DNA of 64,000 bases from NCBI RefSeq assembly GCF_900142385.1, contig NZ_FRAQ01000001.1, positions 620,001-684,000 of the forward strand, in the 5' to 3' direction. Both the position numbers and the translations under genes were made by a program. This document shows positions 1-9,438 of the stretch, piece after piece. How positions within the stretch are numbered: position 1 is the stretch's first letter; each line of letters opens with the position of its first letter. The DNA comes from Marinobacter antarcticus. Lineage in GTDB: Bacteria; Pseudomonadota; Gammaproteobacteria; Pseudomonadales; Oleiphilaceae. The notes below the pieces were generated by a model. The model did not search any database. It was given only the letters and a program-made list of their open reading frames with translations, and had not been told where the DNA came from.

Positions 1-1
1 G

Positions 2-268
2 ACCAATCACCAGGAGTTGGGCGCTTCAGACGTGCAGGATCTTTTGTACCGGCTGGAGTTGCACCCCCAAACCAAGTTGACACGGCTGTGCGCTAAGCTC
101 GATGACCAATATAGACTAGACCCCGGGTTTCATTTGAGCACCCTCCGGCATGCGGTGGCATATCGATTCATACGGGCTCCTCTAGATAAAGCGTTCCACA
201 GCTGGACCTATGGAGATCTCGCACTCAGAGAAACAGTGCCAGTCGCCGGGGTGAATAATGCTTCTTAA
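2..268 (+). CDS. tnsA: TnsA, C-terminal part (5' end outside window)
   Basis: The reading frame is open from the window edge and ends at 268, overlapping the tnsB start by 11 bp. In Tn7, TnsA is the endonuclease that cuts the 5' ends of the transposon, and its C-terminal domain contacts TnsC. Only about 88 residues are visible, so the catalytic domain cannot be checked. The assignment rests mainly on position, directly upstream of and overlapping tnsB as in Tn7. Tn7 TnsA is about 273 residues, so roughly two thirds should lie upstream. Confidence 0.75.
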   Translation, partial: TNHQELGASDVQDLLYRLELHPQTKLTRLCAKLDDQYRLDPGFHLSTLRHAVAYRFIRAPLDKAFHSWTYGDLALRETVPVAGVNNAS

Positions 269-2339
269 TCAAGTTTTCAGCGACCCCGATACAAATAGAC
301 GTTACAGAGTCGTTCTTGAGCACCTGAGTGACTTAATGCTGATAGATGTAGATAGCGAGAAAGCCTGGCCTTTCCCAATCCCTGAAGAAGAGTTCCACGC
401 AGCGGGATATCAATCTATCTCTGACCCATACCCTTTGGTCAGTGTCGAAGAGGGAAGCGTTGGCGCTGCAAGACGGGACGAAGCTTGGAGCACCATCAGC
501 CCTTTACTTGGCGATTATGCGCTGATGTTCATCAAGAGTGAGCGTAATCGGCTGATTAGCCAGCTCCTAATATCTACTGATAAGCCGAGACTTTACATCA
601 CTCGCCAACTTCGGCGTTATTGGCAGAGGGGAATGGCACCAAATGCTTTAGCACCGGACTACCATAAATGCGGAGCCGTTGGGCGGCCAAGGCGCGAAAT
701 TGAAAACAAAGTTGGGCGAAAGCGAACGGTTTCCCCAGGGGTAGGTGTACCCGTAACGGAGGAGGTCGCGGAGCTGTTCCGCATGGTGTTCGATGGCTTT
801 TATCTAACCAATGAAAAAGTGCCGCTGACCGCGGCGAAGGACAAAGCCGTTGGCCTCTTCAAAGCACGATATCCCACCGCCACAGAATCGGCTGTGCCCA
901 CACTGAAGCAGTTTCGGTATTTCTTTCAGACTAACTATCAGAATAGTGAAGTAGCGCGGAAGCGAACTCCTGCACGAATTTACCAAAAGGATATGCGGGC
1001 GTTGACAAGCACCTCGGCGAATCTGAACTTTGGCCCCGGAGCACGATACGAGATCGATGCGACGATCGGCGATCTTTATCTCGTGGCCGAAGACGATCCT
1101 AACGTCATCATCGGTCGACCCGTTTTGTACTTCGTCAAAGACGTGTTTAGTCGAATGGTGGTTGGCATGTACGTGGGCCTGGAAAACCCCTCTTGGGTGG
1201 CCGCAATGCTGGCGTTGAGTAATTCCTTTAGTGACAAAACGGCCTATTGCCAGGAATACGGAGTGAATATTCGAACAGAAGATTGGCCCAGTATGGGCAT
1301 TCCTGCGGGGATCATGGCTGATAGGGGCGAACTTCTGTACCGCCAAGCCGATGTGCTGGTTAACCGGTTCGGCGTGCAACTGAGTAACTCACGGGCCTAC
1401 CGAGGTGATGATAAAGCGATCTGCGAGCGGTTCTTCAACACAATTCAGAGTCAGTTCCGGCCTTACGTGGGTGGTGTAGTGGAGCCGGTGAATGGCAAGA
1501 AGCGCATCGGTAAGCGCTATGAATTGGATGCAGTTCTGAACATTTCTGAATTCACAAAAATGCTGATCAACTTGGTTGTTGTCTATAACACCCAACATGT
1601 TATTGAAGGCTATGACCTTGCGCCCGATATGCCAATAGACCTGCCATCAATACCGTTGGATTTATGGAATTGGGGAATCCAGAACCGCACCGGCAAGCTC
1701 CGGTCATGTGACGAGAGTTTAGCGCGAATTAACCTTTTGCCCTATGAAAATGGAACAGTGTCTCAGGTGGGCATTACCCTCAAAGGTCTTGTTTATACCT
1801 GTCGGGAAGCAATTACAGCAGGCTGGTTTGATCGCATCCGCCAGAACCGGCCGTCAAAAGTTGAAGTCGCTTTCGATCCCAGGCGAACCAATACGGTCTA
1901 TCTGAGACCGGACAAAACTTTTGAGAATTATTGGGTGTGCGAGCTTTCGGACAGAAGTCGCAGATTTCGCGATATGAGTTTTATGGAAGCTGCTGGCGTG
2001 CTCAAAGCTATGGGCCGTACGAAAGCGACCGCTCGACAGGCTGAGGAGTATCGAAAGCCCGATTCACTGGCCGCCGTTGAACAAATTGTTGCGACTGCCA
2101 AGAAGCGACAAAAAATCAATAAGTCATCCGCCAGCGATTCAGCGCGGCTCCGTGGAATACGGGACAATCGCGTGACAGAAAAAGAGACTGAAAGGGATCA
2201 AAGTGCTATTAAAAATAATAATCAGGTCAAGCGAGATCGCCCAGCCGATGTAGTGCCTTTCCGCTCTCAAAAAACGCCCTCAAACGAGAGCATAGATTAC
2301 CCCGATTTGGATGCTTTCTTGGAGGACGACGATGATTAA
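258..2339 (+). CDS. tnsB: TnsB, DDE transposase of the Tn7-like element
   Basis: 693 residues, close to Tn7 TnsB (702). This is the DDE (retroviral integrase-fold) transposase that binds the transposon ends and joins the 3' ends to target DNA. The catalytic triad is visible: D267 in EIDATIGD, D355 in MADRGE and E390 in ICERFFNTIQ. The 35-residue D-to-E spacing is the same as in Tn7. The C-terminal 80 residues are lysine- and arginine-rich and acidic at the very end, as expected for the tail that contacts TnsC. It overlaps tnsA upstream and tnsC downstream by a few bases, so the three genes are probably one translationally coupled operon. It appears intact. Confidence 0.96.
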   Translation: MLLNQVFSDPDTNRRYRVVLEHLSDLMLIDVDSEKAWPFPIPEEEFHAAGYQSISDPYPLVSVEEGSVGAARRDEAWSTISPLLGDYALMFIKSERNRLISQLLISTDKPRLYITRQLRRYWQRGMAPNALAPDYHKCGAVGRPRREIENKVGRKRTVSPGVGVPVTEEVAELFRMVFDGFYLTNEKVPLTAAKDKAVGLFKARYPTATESAVPTLKQFRYFFQTNYQNSEVARKRTPARIYQKDMRALTSTSANLNFGPGARYEIDATIGDLYLVAEDDPNVIIGRPVLYFVKDVFSRMVVGMYVGLENPSWVAAMLALSNSFSDKTAYCQEYGVNIRTEDWPSMGIPAGIMADRGELLYRQADVLVNRFGVQLSNSRAYRGDDKAICERFFNTIQSQFRPYVGGVVEPVNGKKRIGKRYELDAVLNISEFTKMLINLVVVYNTQHVIEGYDLAPDMPIDLPSIPLDLWNWGIQNRTGKLRSCDESLARINLLPYENGTVSQVGITLKGLVYTCREAITAGWFDRIRQNRPSKVEVAFDPRRTNTVYLRPDKTFENYWVCELSDRSRRFRDMSFMEAAGVLKAMGRTKATARQAEEYRKPDSLAAVEQIVATAKKRQKINKSSASDSARLRGIRDNRVTEKETERDQSAIKNNNQVKRDRPADVVPFRSQKTPSNESIDYPDLDAFLEDDDD

Positions 2340-3924
2340 GTTGCCACCCGCCGAGTATCGAGAAGCGGAAATCCGGGAGTATCAGGGGCATCCACTGATA
2401 AATGCGCTGCCTCCTATAAATTCACCGCAGGTTACTGCGAAAATGCTGGCCCGCTTCCCGAACGTCGACGAAGCCGAAAAGGTACTGCCGGCCCACATTC
2501 GACGTCATGCAATGATGCGAATTTTAGATCAATTTCTGTATCCAACGAAATCTCATCTTCAGTTGGAGCAAATGATTTCGGGCATGATTCGCCGTGGGTA
2601 TTTGAGCCGGAATATCGCTGCGTCTGATTACCACCGTAATCTTGATGATGTGGCACATACTGACTTCACAGCAATCTTACGAAACGCCGGTAATGAGGCG
2701 TTGGTCAGTTCCGTCATTGGATGCTCTGGTACCGGCAAGACAACGGCGATAGAGGCTATCCTAAGGAGTTATCCGCAAGCGATTTACCACCCTGACTACC
2801 AACATTGTCAGCTTGTTTGGTTAAAAGTGGAATGCCCCCATGATGGCTCGGTGAAGAGTTTGTGTACTCACTTTTTCCGAGCTATTGACGATGCGCTAGG
2901 TACTGATTACCAGGCGCTCGATGTAAAAAGTAGATCCTCTGCAGAGTCTATGCTGGGGGACGTTGCTCGTGTGTCTGCGCTGCATTCAGTCGGCGTGCTG
3001 GTCATTGATGAGATTCAGCACTTGGAGAAATCCCGGTCAGGAGGTGCGGCCAAGATGCTCAACTTCTTTGTCACTCTGACCAACGTGATCAAAGTACCAG
3101 TTCTTTTTATTGGGACGCCCAAAGCCCTAGAGCTTTTCCAGCCGACTATGCGGTCGGCGCGAAGGGCGGCTCAGTTTGGCAGTCTGGATTGGGGGCGGTT
3201 TGCACGCACCGAGAATACTGGCAGTGATGAAGAGTGGGAAAGATTCTTTAAGCGACTATGGAAGCTGCAGTGGTTCGAGCATGCCACTCCCTTCACTGAT
3301 GAAATGATGGACTTGTTCTGGGAGTACACCCAGGGTATTGCGCACATAGCCGTTGCCCTTTTCTATCTCAGCCAGGTAAGAGCAGTTGTGTCGGGTCGGG
3401 AGTCGATAGATCGAGCGATCGTAACCAACGTCTACCAAGAAGAGCTTGCGATGATGCATCCGATGATTGCCGCTTTACGAAGTGGCCGCGAAGCAACGAT
3501 TCTTCAATTCGCTGACCTTGATATACCCAGGGAGGCGCTGCGTGTTCAAAGTGCTTTGCAGAAAGCTCCTCACAGGCCTGTCGATCAAAGAACACAGACT
3601 GATGCTCAGAGCTCCAAACTGGAGCGTCTGATTGCGATATTAGGTCAGATGGGTATTGGGGAAGATATTGCGCCCATTGTTGCTGAGCAGGCTTTGGAGG
3701 AGCGGCCAGATGAGGATTTATTCTCGTTAGTAGCTCTTATTAAAAAGCTGGAGGAGAAGACTCCGGCGCAGCCTGAAACCAAAGCCAGTCCTCAGAAAAA
3801 AGAGAAGTTGCGCCCGGTTTACTTGAAAGATGATCTTCGGTTGACCCGGGATGACGATTATGAGGCGACATACCGAAATTTGAAGAAAAGTGGTGTGGTT
3901 ATTGAGCTATCGGCTTATCTTTGA
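2332..3924 (+). CDS. tnsC: TnsC, AAA+ target-selection ATPase
   Basis: TnsC links the TnsAB transposase to the targeting proteins TnsD and TnsE through ATP-dependent assembly on DNA. Walker A (GCSGTGKTT, about residues 129-137) and Walker B (VLVIDEIQ, D226/E227) are both present. I chose ATG 2332 because a GGAGG sits 6 bp upstream at 2321-2325; an earlier in-frame ATG at 2311 has no such site. The start overlaps the tnsB stop by 8 bp. The product is 530 residues, against 555 for Tn7 TnsC. The C-terminal third is charged and less conserved, where Tn7 TnsC contacts TnsA and TnsB. Confidence 0.95.
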   Translation: MIKLPPAEYREAEIREYQGHPLINALPPINSPQVTAKMLARFPNVDEAEKVLPAHIRRHAMMRILDQFLYPTKSHLQLEQMISGMIRRGYLSRNIAASDYHRNLDDVAHTDFTAILRNAGNEALVSSVIGCSGTGKTTAIEAILRSYPQAIYHPDYQHCQLVWLKVECPHDGSVKSLCTHFFRAIDDALGTDYQALDVKSRSSAESMLGDVARVSALHSVGVLVIDEIQHLEKSRSGGAAKMLNFFVTLTNVIKVPVLFIGTPKALELFQPTMRSARRAAQFGSLDWGRFARTENTGSDEEWERFFKRLWKLQWFEHATPFTDEMMDLFWEYTQGIAHIAVALFYLSQVRAVVSGRESIDRAIVTNVYQEELAMMHPMIAALRSGREATILQFADLDIPREALRVQSALQKAPHRPVDQRTQTDAQSSKLERLIAILGQMGIGEDIAPIVAEQALEERPDEDLFSLVALIKKLEEKTPAQPETKASPQKKEKLRPVYLKDDLRLTRDDDYEATYRNLKKSGVVIELSAYL

Positions 3925-4005
3925 GGGCGCAAGATAGAATTCCCGTATACCCGGTTCTCGATCCATCTAGCGTGGGTTTTAGGCTATCTTCTCTGAAAAG
4001 GTATC

Positions 4006-4022
4006 GCTTCTAAAATTGAAGC
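4006..4022. promoter_or_regulatory. Inverted repeat, possible operator of the Xre/ParS regulator
   Basis: GCTTC-N7-GAAGC, a perfect 5-bp inverted repeat, lies 22 bp upstream of the ATG at 4044. Position and symmetry fit an autoregulatory operator for the downstream helix-turn-helix protein. Function is inferred only from location. Confidence 0.35.
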
Positions 4023-4043
4023 ATTCAGGTTTAGCGAGACAGT

Positions 4044-4472
4044 ATGGGCTCTTCCGAGAACAACCTCAGACCAGGTGACATACTGGCGAAAGCAGTGGAA
4101 AGAGCTGCCTCGCCATTAGGGCTCACGTCTGGGCAGCTCGCACTCATCCTAGGCGTTAATGAAAGTGATCTGGGGGCGTCTATTGATCCAGAAAGCAGAG
4201 TGGGAATTCGTGCTCGGCAACTTATTCGAATTTATCAGCATTTGTATGCTCTGACCGGGAACGACAGTAGCAAGATGATCCATTGGATGAAAACACGAAA
4301 CAGGCAATTCAAATCGGCTCCCATTGATCGGATGCGGGATACGTTGGGCTTGGAAGATATAACAAGTTACCTTGAGTCGCTAAGCCCCTATGGCGCCAGC
4401 GCGACTTTCATCATATCCGGAGCTAAATCAGTACAGCCTGATTTTGCCTCATGGAGACGCGGCGGTACGTAA
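4044..4472 (+). CDS. Xre/MbcA/ParS-type (DUF2384) regulator
   Basis: 142 residues. The first half resembles a helix-turn-helix (SGQLALILGVNESDLG). The second half has the ParS/MbcA antitoxin signature: a W-M-(x)n-N stretch, then APIDRMRDTLG and YLESL. Proteins of this family are usually antitoxins of RES-domain toxins or repressors. No RES toxin is next to it, so a regulatory role in the transposon is more likely; Xre-like regulators occur in several Tn7-like elements. It is 119 bp downstream of tnsC with an inverted repeat in the gap. A second ParS-domain protein lies at 24052-24270. Confidence 0.7.
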   Translation: MGSSENNLRPGDILAKAVERAASPLGLTSGQLALILGVNESDLGASIDPESRVGIRARQLIRIYQHLYALTGNDSSKMIHWMKTRNRQFKSAPIDRMRDTLGLEDITSYLESLSPYGASATFIISGAKSVQPDFASWRRGGT

Positions 4473-4901
4473 TTATTTCCCGGCTTCACAGAGGTACACG
4501 TCCGGTAATCCCATCTTGAGCCCAGTGCCGCTTCCGCCCCCGTTTGACTGGCGGGCGCACCTGACATCCAAGCAACCAAGCCCAACCCAACCCAATCGCT
4601 ACAGTAATCACTTTCCCAGAATCGTTTCATAGAAACTTCTTAGCAACCTTAGCCCGAATTTCTCATGGGAGGATAAAAGAAAGCAGCTGAAAGCGCTATG
4701 ATTTCAATAGGCTAAGCAATCCACCATGCACCAACAGCCGCGTCCAAATTGGTACCTAAAAAACTGACCTTCTCGCCACTCTCCAGCCGCCAGATTGAAG
4801 CTGATTTCTCCGGAGGCCACATCCCTCCGATGCCGGTTTGTTGCTACTCCGCGAAGTCGATAAACAACGCCCCTTGAGTCCTTCTCGCGTGTAAATGTAT
4901 T
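4473..4901. other. Intergenic, no gene recognised
   Basis: About 430 bp between the ParS-type regulator and the convergent DUF2254 gene. Short open frames on both strands have no credible ribosome-binding site or family resemblance. This is the junction between transposition genes and cargo. Confidence 0.5.
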
Positions 4902-6248
4902 TCACTTGTCAGGCGCTGCCGGTTCGCTGAGTAGCTGGCTCACCGCCTGGTAGCGCTCTCCCACCACCTGGCGGTCCTTTCTTTCCGACAATCCCTCGCG
5001 AGCCCCCCGGTTAATCATCTCGGCATGCCTTTGGAGCGCGGCGCGATCCTCTGCGCGATGTGCAAATTCCGCGACCACGGCAATCGTTTCCAGAAGGCGG
5101 ATGGTCACTGCGGCGCTGGAGCGGCTATTTTGCCGAATTTGGTTGAACGCCGCGTCCGCGAATATCGAAAAGGAGACGGCAGGCGTAATCAGCCGAAGCT
5201 GATCCTGCTCGTCATGTCGATAAGGCGACGGCGTCTCGTGTTGAGCCAAGCGAGACAATGCGGACCCGAGGTGATCCACACACGCAATTGCCGTGAATGG
5301 GTCATTCACCCCGGTGGAAAGCGCCCGTACCGCGATCTCAACCAGTTGGTTGATCGTAAACTCGGTGTCTTGGCGGGGGGTTCGCTGGCTACCCAGTATA
5401 AACGCGGAACGGATCTGAGATATGAGCTTGGCGGTCGCCCGGTCTCCGGGCCAGACCAGGACCAGCGGCTGGTCGGCTACAACGTACTGTCCGGGCCTCC
5501 GTTCCAGCCGAAGCACCACATCTTCTTCCATGGCCAACGGCAACAGAACGTCCGGGTCGATGAACTGAAGGTAGCCGTCCCCGGTCGCACCAACCGGACG
5601 CGCCTCCCGGTCGAACGCGTTGATGAAGCTGGCGTCGGGCGGTTTTGCCGGAATCTGTGGAGCGCCCCGCCCGATCTGTTCCGGGAACACGCGGTCGATC
5701 CCCTCGATCAACTCCCTGCTGACCCGCGCCACGATCTCGTTTGCCTGGAGGGAAACGGATACGTGATGAATGAAGTAGATCAACACGCCCACACTCACCA
5801 CCGCGAGCACCACGCCGAGCAAAACCGACAGGTGAGGGACGAAGAGGGCCTCTTCTACGCGGCGTATCGTGCGAAGAACGAGCAAGCAGTACAGGAAGGT
5901 GGAGACGAACGTGCCGAGCACCACCTGGGTCGTGGTATCGCGCATGAAGTTGCGGAGCATGCGGGATCCAAATTGCGATGAGGCGAGCGACAGGGCGACC
6001 AAAGTCATGGAGAACACCACCCCGGCGATAGTGATCATTGACCCGGCGATGGTCCCCATCACGCTGCTCGCTCCTGCTGCCCCATCGACGAACGTCCAGC
6101 CCAAGGTGCGCCGCAACCAATCCGTCATTCGTGAATCGAATGCGACGGTCACGAAGGCCAACGTCACCGCCCCGACGGCCATGATGATGGGGACGAACCA
6201 GAAGCTGGAACGGATGCGATCCCAATACTTAACAATATTTACCTGCAT
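4902..6248 (-). CDS. DUF2254 family membrane protein
   Basis: 448 residues. Four hydrophobic segments lie in the first 170 residues (about 18-38, 60-90, 108-128 and 138-160), including the family signature GSMITIAGVVFSMTLVALSL. A large soluble C-terminal domain follows. This matches the DUF2254 family of inner-membrane proteins, whose biochemical function is not established. The gene is transcribed opposite to the tns genes and to the next gene at 6599. A small fragment of another member of this family is at 58108-58190. Confidence 0.9.
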   Translation of the reverse strand: MQVNIVKYWDRIRSSFWFVPIIMAVGAVTLAFVTVAFDSRMTDWLRRTLGWTFVDGAAGASSVMGTIAGSMITIAGVVFSMTLVALSLASSQFGSRMLRNFMRDTTTQVVLGTFVSTFLYCLLVLRTIRRVEEALFVPHLSVLLGVVLAVVSVGVLIYFIHHVSVSLQANEIVARVSRELIEGIDRVFPEQIGRGAPQIPAKPPDASFINAFDREARPVGATGDGYLQFIDPDVLLPLAMEEDVVLRLERRPGQYVVADQPLVLVWPGDRATAKLISQIRSAFILGSQRTPRQDTEFTINQLVEIAVRALSTGVNDPFTAIACVDHLGSALSRLAQHETPSPYRHDEQDQLRLITPAVSFSIFADAAFNQIRQNSRSSAAVTIRLLETIAVVAEFAHRAEDRAALQRHAEMINRGAREGLSERKDRQVVGERYQAVSQLLSEPAAPDK

Positions 6249-6598
6249 GACATGGTCACCTCATACCAGAACCATTTCAGCATCTCGTACACCAACCTTC
6301 GTGAGCAAATGTGGACGCTTATAAAATTCATCTACCAACAGATCGAATTTCGGTACTTGGCAAGCCCTCGATATACTGAACACCTAATAGCTTCATGGAA
6401 TACTGCTTCTCGGAGCATTTCAAGCGATTGACGCTTATTGATAGAAGAACTACTGTTCAACTGTGGATGATTTTCCGATTACATTGATTATTTTCTAAAA
6501 CGACGCAGATCGGACCTATGAGGAAGCTCATGAGTGAGTCAACTAATCGCAAGTCCGTATTGGCCTCCACGGTCAGACATCCAGTGACGCTGGTCCCC

Positions 6599-7048
6599 AT
6601 GAGGGCTCGGTTTGTAGCATTGTTGACAGTGCTAGTATTGGCGGCTTTTCCCGCGATCACCTTTGCGCAATCATCGTGCCCTGGCATTCACGTGAGGATT
6701 CTGGACATCAGAAACAGCACTGGAGCAGTAGCTTGCGCGCTTTTCAAAACGTCAGAGGGCTTTCCTACTGAGTTTCTGCAGTCAGCGACCAATATCATAA
6801 TGACGAAGGTGCAGGATACGGAGGCGCGTTGCGATTTTGTAGACATCCCACCGGGGACCTATTCGCTCGCCGTCATTCATGATGAAAATATGGACGGCAA
6901 ACTTGGCACCAACGGGATAGGAATCCCCACGGAAGGCTACGGGTTTTCAAACGGTGCAAGCGCCTTGATGGGCGCGCCTTCGTTCGAAGCAGCCCGCTTT
7001 CCGTACGAAGGGGGAAACTTAGATCTGACGATCAGCTTGGGTTACTGA
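6599..7048 (+). CDS. DUF2141 family secreted protein
   Basis: The start at 6599 gives a clean signal peptide (MRARFVALLTVLVLAAFPA, cleavage after FAQS). An earlier in-frame start would place a polar stretch before the signal. The mature part has the DUF2141 pattern: a beta-rich domain with GAVACALF, IPPGTYSLAVIHDENMDGKL and GIPTEGYGFSN. These are small exported proteins of unknown role, often near carotenoid or membrane genes. Its 3' end overlaps the end of the convergent desaturase gene by 30 bp. Confidence 0.85.
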   Translation: MRARFVALLTVLVLAAFPAITFAQSSCPGIHVRILDIRNSTGAVACALFKTSEGFPTEFLQSATNIIMTKVQDTEARCDFVDIPPGTYSLAVIHDENMDGKLGTNGIGIPTEGYGFSNGASALMGAPSFEAARFPYEGGNLDLTISLGY

Positions 7049-8134
7049 GCCACACCCATCTTGCTTTGTGAAATGTGAGGTCTGACTCCGTTCACACTTG
7101 ATTCCTGATCCGACGCTCGCCTCGCTGAAGGAAACCAGCCGCCGTTTGTCTTCGTCCCAGAGCGTCAGGTGAACTGAATCGATGCTTTCGCGCAGCGTGA
7201 CCCGGCTGACTGTTTGCAGTTCGGGGTAGTCCCGCAACACCTCGGGCAGGCGGTAGGAAGGGATTCGGCTGGCCAGATGGTGGACGTGGTGCACGCCGAT
7301 ATTGGCGCTGAACCAGCGCAGGATACCCGGCAGCACATAGTAGGAACTGCCCTGTAGTGCGGAGTCATAGGCATTCCAATGTTCATCGTGTTCCCAGTAG
7401 GTGGCCTCGAACTGGTGCTGAACGTAGAACAACCATATCCCCATGGTGGCGGCCAGCAGCGTGATCGGGATCTGGACCATCAGGAAGGGGCCCACTCCGA
7501 CGAACCAGATTGCGCCGGTTGCCAGAACCGCAATGGCCACATTGGTGCCCAGGGTGCTAATCCAGGGCATCCTGCCAGCACGCATGAATCCGAAAGGCAA
7601 CCGGTAGTCCAGCAGGAAAGTGTACATGGGGCCGAAACCGAATAGCACCAGAGGGTGGCGATAGAGGCGATAGCGCCATTGCTGCCACCGGGGCAGAGCT
7701 TGAAACTCGCGCACTGTTAAGGTTTCAAGCCCGCCAACGCTGGGTCTATCGAGGTTGCCGGAGCTTGCATGGTGAATGTTGTGGGAGTGGCGCCAGAAAT
7801 CATGAGGTGTGAGGGTAAGCACACCGATGATACGGCCGGCCCAGTCATTGGCGCGCCGCGAATGGAAAAACGACCTGTGGCTGCAGTCATGCTGGATCAT
7901 GAACAGCCGTACCAGGAATCCCGCGGCAGGGACGGCCAGCACCAGGGCCACGGGCCAGTATCCGGCACTGACCGCCAACCACATCAGAGCCCAGATCACC
8001 ACAAAAGGGAGTGCGGTGATCAGGATCTCCGCAATACTGCGTGCCAGGCGTGGCTTGCAATATGCTCTGAGCGTCTGCCTCAGGGATCTGGGGTCAGTGG
8101 TGAACTCGGAGGTCGATGCTGATGGTGTGTTCAT
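7019..8134 (-). CDS. Membrane-bound fatty acid desaturase
   Basis: 371 residues. The three histidine boxes of the di-iron membrane desaturase superfamily are present: HDCSH, HSHNIHH and HHVHH. Hydrophobic segments lie around residues 40-80 and 165-225. Such enzymes use O2 and a di-iron centre to desaturate or oxygenate lipid acyl chains. It is the last gene of a same-strand block with a flavoprotein (8296-9420) and a CFA-like methyltransferase (9439-10752), so it probably acts on the same lipid. Acyl or carotenoid substrate cannot be decided from sequence. Confidence 0.9.
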   Translation of the reverse strand: MNTPSASTSEFTTDPRSLRQTLRAYCKPRLARSIAEILITALPFVVIWALMWLAVSAGYWPVALVLAVPAAGFLVRLFMIQHDCSHRSFFHSRRANDWAGRIIGVLTLTPHDFWRHSHNIHHASSGNLDRPSVGGLETLTVREFQALPRWQQWRYRLYRHPLVLFGFGPMYTFLLDYRLPFGFMRAGRMPWISTLGTNVAIAVLATGAIWFVGVGPFLMVQIPITLLAATMGIWLFYVQHQFEATYWEHDEHWNAYDSALQGSSYYVLPGILRWFSANIGVHHVHHLASRIPSYRLPEVLRDYPELQTVSRVTLRESIDSVHLTLWDEDKRRLVSFSEASVGSGIKCERSQTSHFTKQDGCGSVTQADRQI

Positions 8135-8295
8135 AGTGCTTTTGCCTCGAATCCGGGGTCTTAAACACCGAGTCTACATCAAGGCCCGTATTGCAACCAT
8201 TACGTTACCGTTCGTTCTAAACCGTGCTGGCATGGCAGGTGACCTCGGACCAGAAGAAATGGCGTTCGTAGGTTGTGGCGATGGCTGCAGGGAAA

Positions 8296-9420
8296 CTACA
8301 GTGCAGACTCCAGCGGCGGTACTTGCTGGTGCAAAAACCACTTTTCGGTCACCACTTTGCGTGTAAACCACTGGGACCGCATCAGGCCGCTGGCCAGGGG
8401 CAGCTTTACCCAGTCGGGGATTTGCCAGCTGGATTGATCGTTCAGTGCGCGGGTGCCAAAGCGCTCGGAAATCGCCTCGCCATATCGCTGCAGATTGCGG
8501 GCTGATACATCAGGTACACGCCGGATAACGTCTGCGGCTATTAATGCCGATTCAATGGCGGGACGAATACCTTCGCCACTTTGGGTATACGCGAGGCCAG
8601 CGGCATCGCCAATCAACATTATGCCTTCATCTACCAATGGTCGCTCTGCGTGCGCGTACAACAGATAGGCATGACCTTTGAACCGCCCTGGGAGGTCAGC
8701 GGGAATGCGACCTTGGGCTTTCATGTCGTCAACAAAGTCATTGAGATGATCCGTCAGCTTGTGGCTGTCCTCACGACCAAGGCCGATATTCAGGAAGTTA
8801 CCTTTGCGGAATACCCAGGCATAGCCTTTCAGGTCACGGCAGAACCAGAGTTCCGGTGTATCACCCCGGGCCTGGCATACGCTGGCCTGGGCGGCCGTCA
8901 TTTCGAACTCAATTTCTTTTGCGGCTACAACAGTTTCATGGCTGCCGGGGCCGTGTCCCAGTTTTTTGGCGACGGGACAGAAATGACCACCCGCTCCAAT
9001 CAATAGTGGGGCTTCGAAGGTGTCGTTGATCACCCAGTTGCGGCCTTTCTGCTCGATGGATTTTACCGGCGTATTTAACTGCTTGTTGGCGTTCACTCGG
9101 TCCAGCAGATAGGCATCAAACTCACAGCGGCGAATTCCATAACTGACCGTTTCACCATGATCGTTGTCGACAGGAGCCTGGCCCATCATACCAATTCGGA
9201 AAGCACTGATGGGCTGTAAGGTTCGCCCCCGGGCGTAATTGTCCTGATCGATTTCCAGCGTATCCATCACGGCCGGCGTAACCCAGCCAGCACAGGTTTT
9301 ATCCCGTGGAAAATCCTGCTTGTCGATTATCAGCACCCGTTTACCGCTTTTTTCCAGCGACCAGGCCAGGGTTGATCCCGCAGGGCCGCCGCCAATAACG
9401 ATGATGTCATAGTGATCCAT
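8296..9420 (-). CDS. FAD-dependent oxidoreductase, geranylgeranyl-reductase family
   Basis: 374 residues. The N-terminal Rossmann motif is IIVIGGGPAGSTLAWSLE (residues 5-22), followed by DKQDFPRDKTCAGW typical of the geranylgeranyl reductase/flavin monooxygenase-like group. A second flavin motif (LIGDAAGLAYTQSGEGI) is near residue 270. The family includes reductases and dehydrogenases acting on isoprenoid or fatty-acyl chains. Only 18 bp separates it from the upstream methyltransferase gene, so the two are probably one transcript. The substrate is unknown; a lipid acyl chain is likely from context. Confidence 0.88.
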   Translation of the reverse strand: MDHYDIIVIGGGPAGSTLAWSLEKSGKRVLIIDKQDFPRDKTCAGWVTPAVMDTLEIDQDNYARGRTLQPISAFRIGMMGQAPVDNDHGETVSYGIRRCEFDAYLLDRVNANKQLNTPVKSIEQKGRNWVINDTFEAPLLIGAGGHFCPVAKKLGHGPGSHETVVAAKEIEFEMTAAQASVCQARGDTPELWFCRDLKGYAWVFRKGNFLNIGLGREDSHKLTDHLNDFVDDMKAQGRIPADLPGRFKGHAYLLYAHAERPLVDEGIMLIGDAAGLAYTQSGEGIRPAIESALIAADVIRRVPDVSARNLQRYGEAISERFGTRALNDQSSWQIPDWVKLPLASGLMRSQWFTRKVVTEKWFLHQQVPPLESAL

Positions 9421-9438
9421 GGATGAGCTCCATATCGG

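Noticed and set aside
5025..5981. 318-residue plus-strand frame over the DUF2254 gene
   Set aside because: Antisense shadow; arginine- and histidine-rich composition, while the minus strand encodes a clear membrane family.
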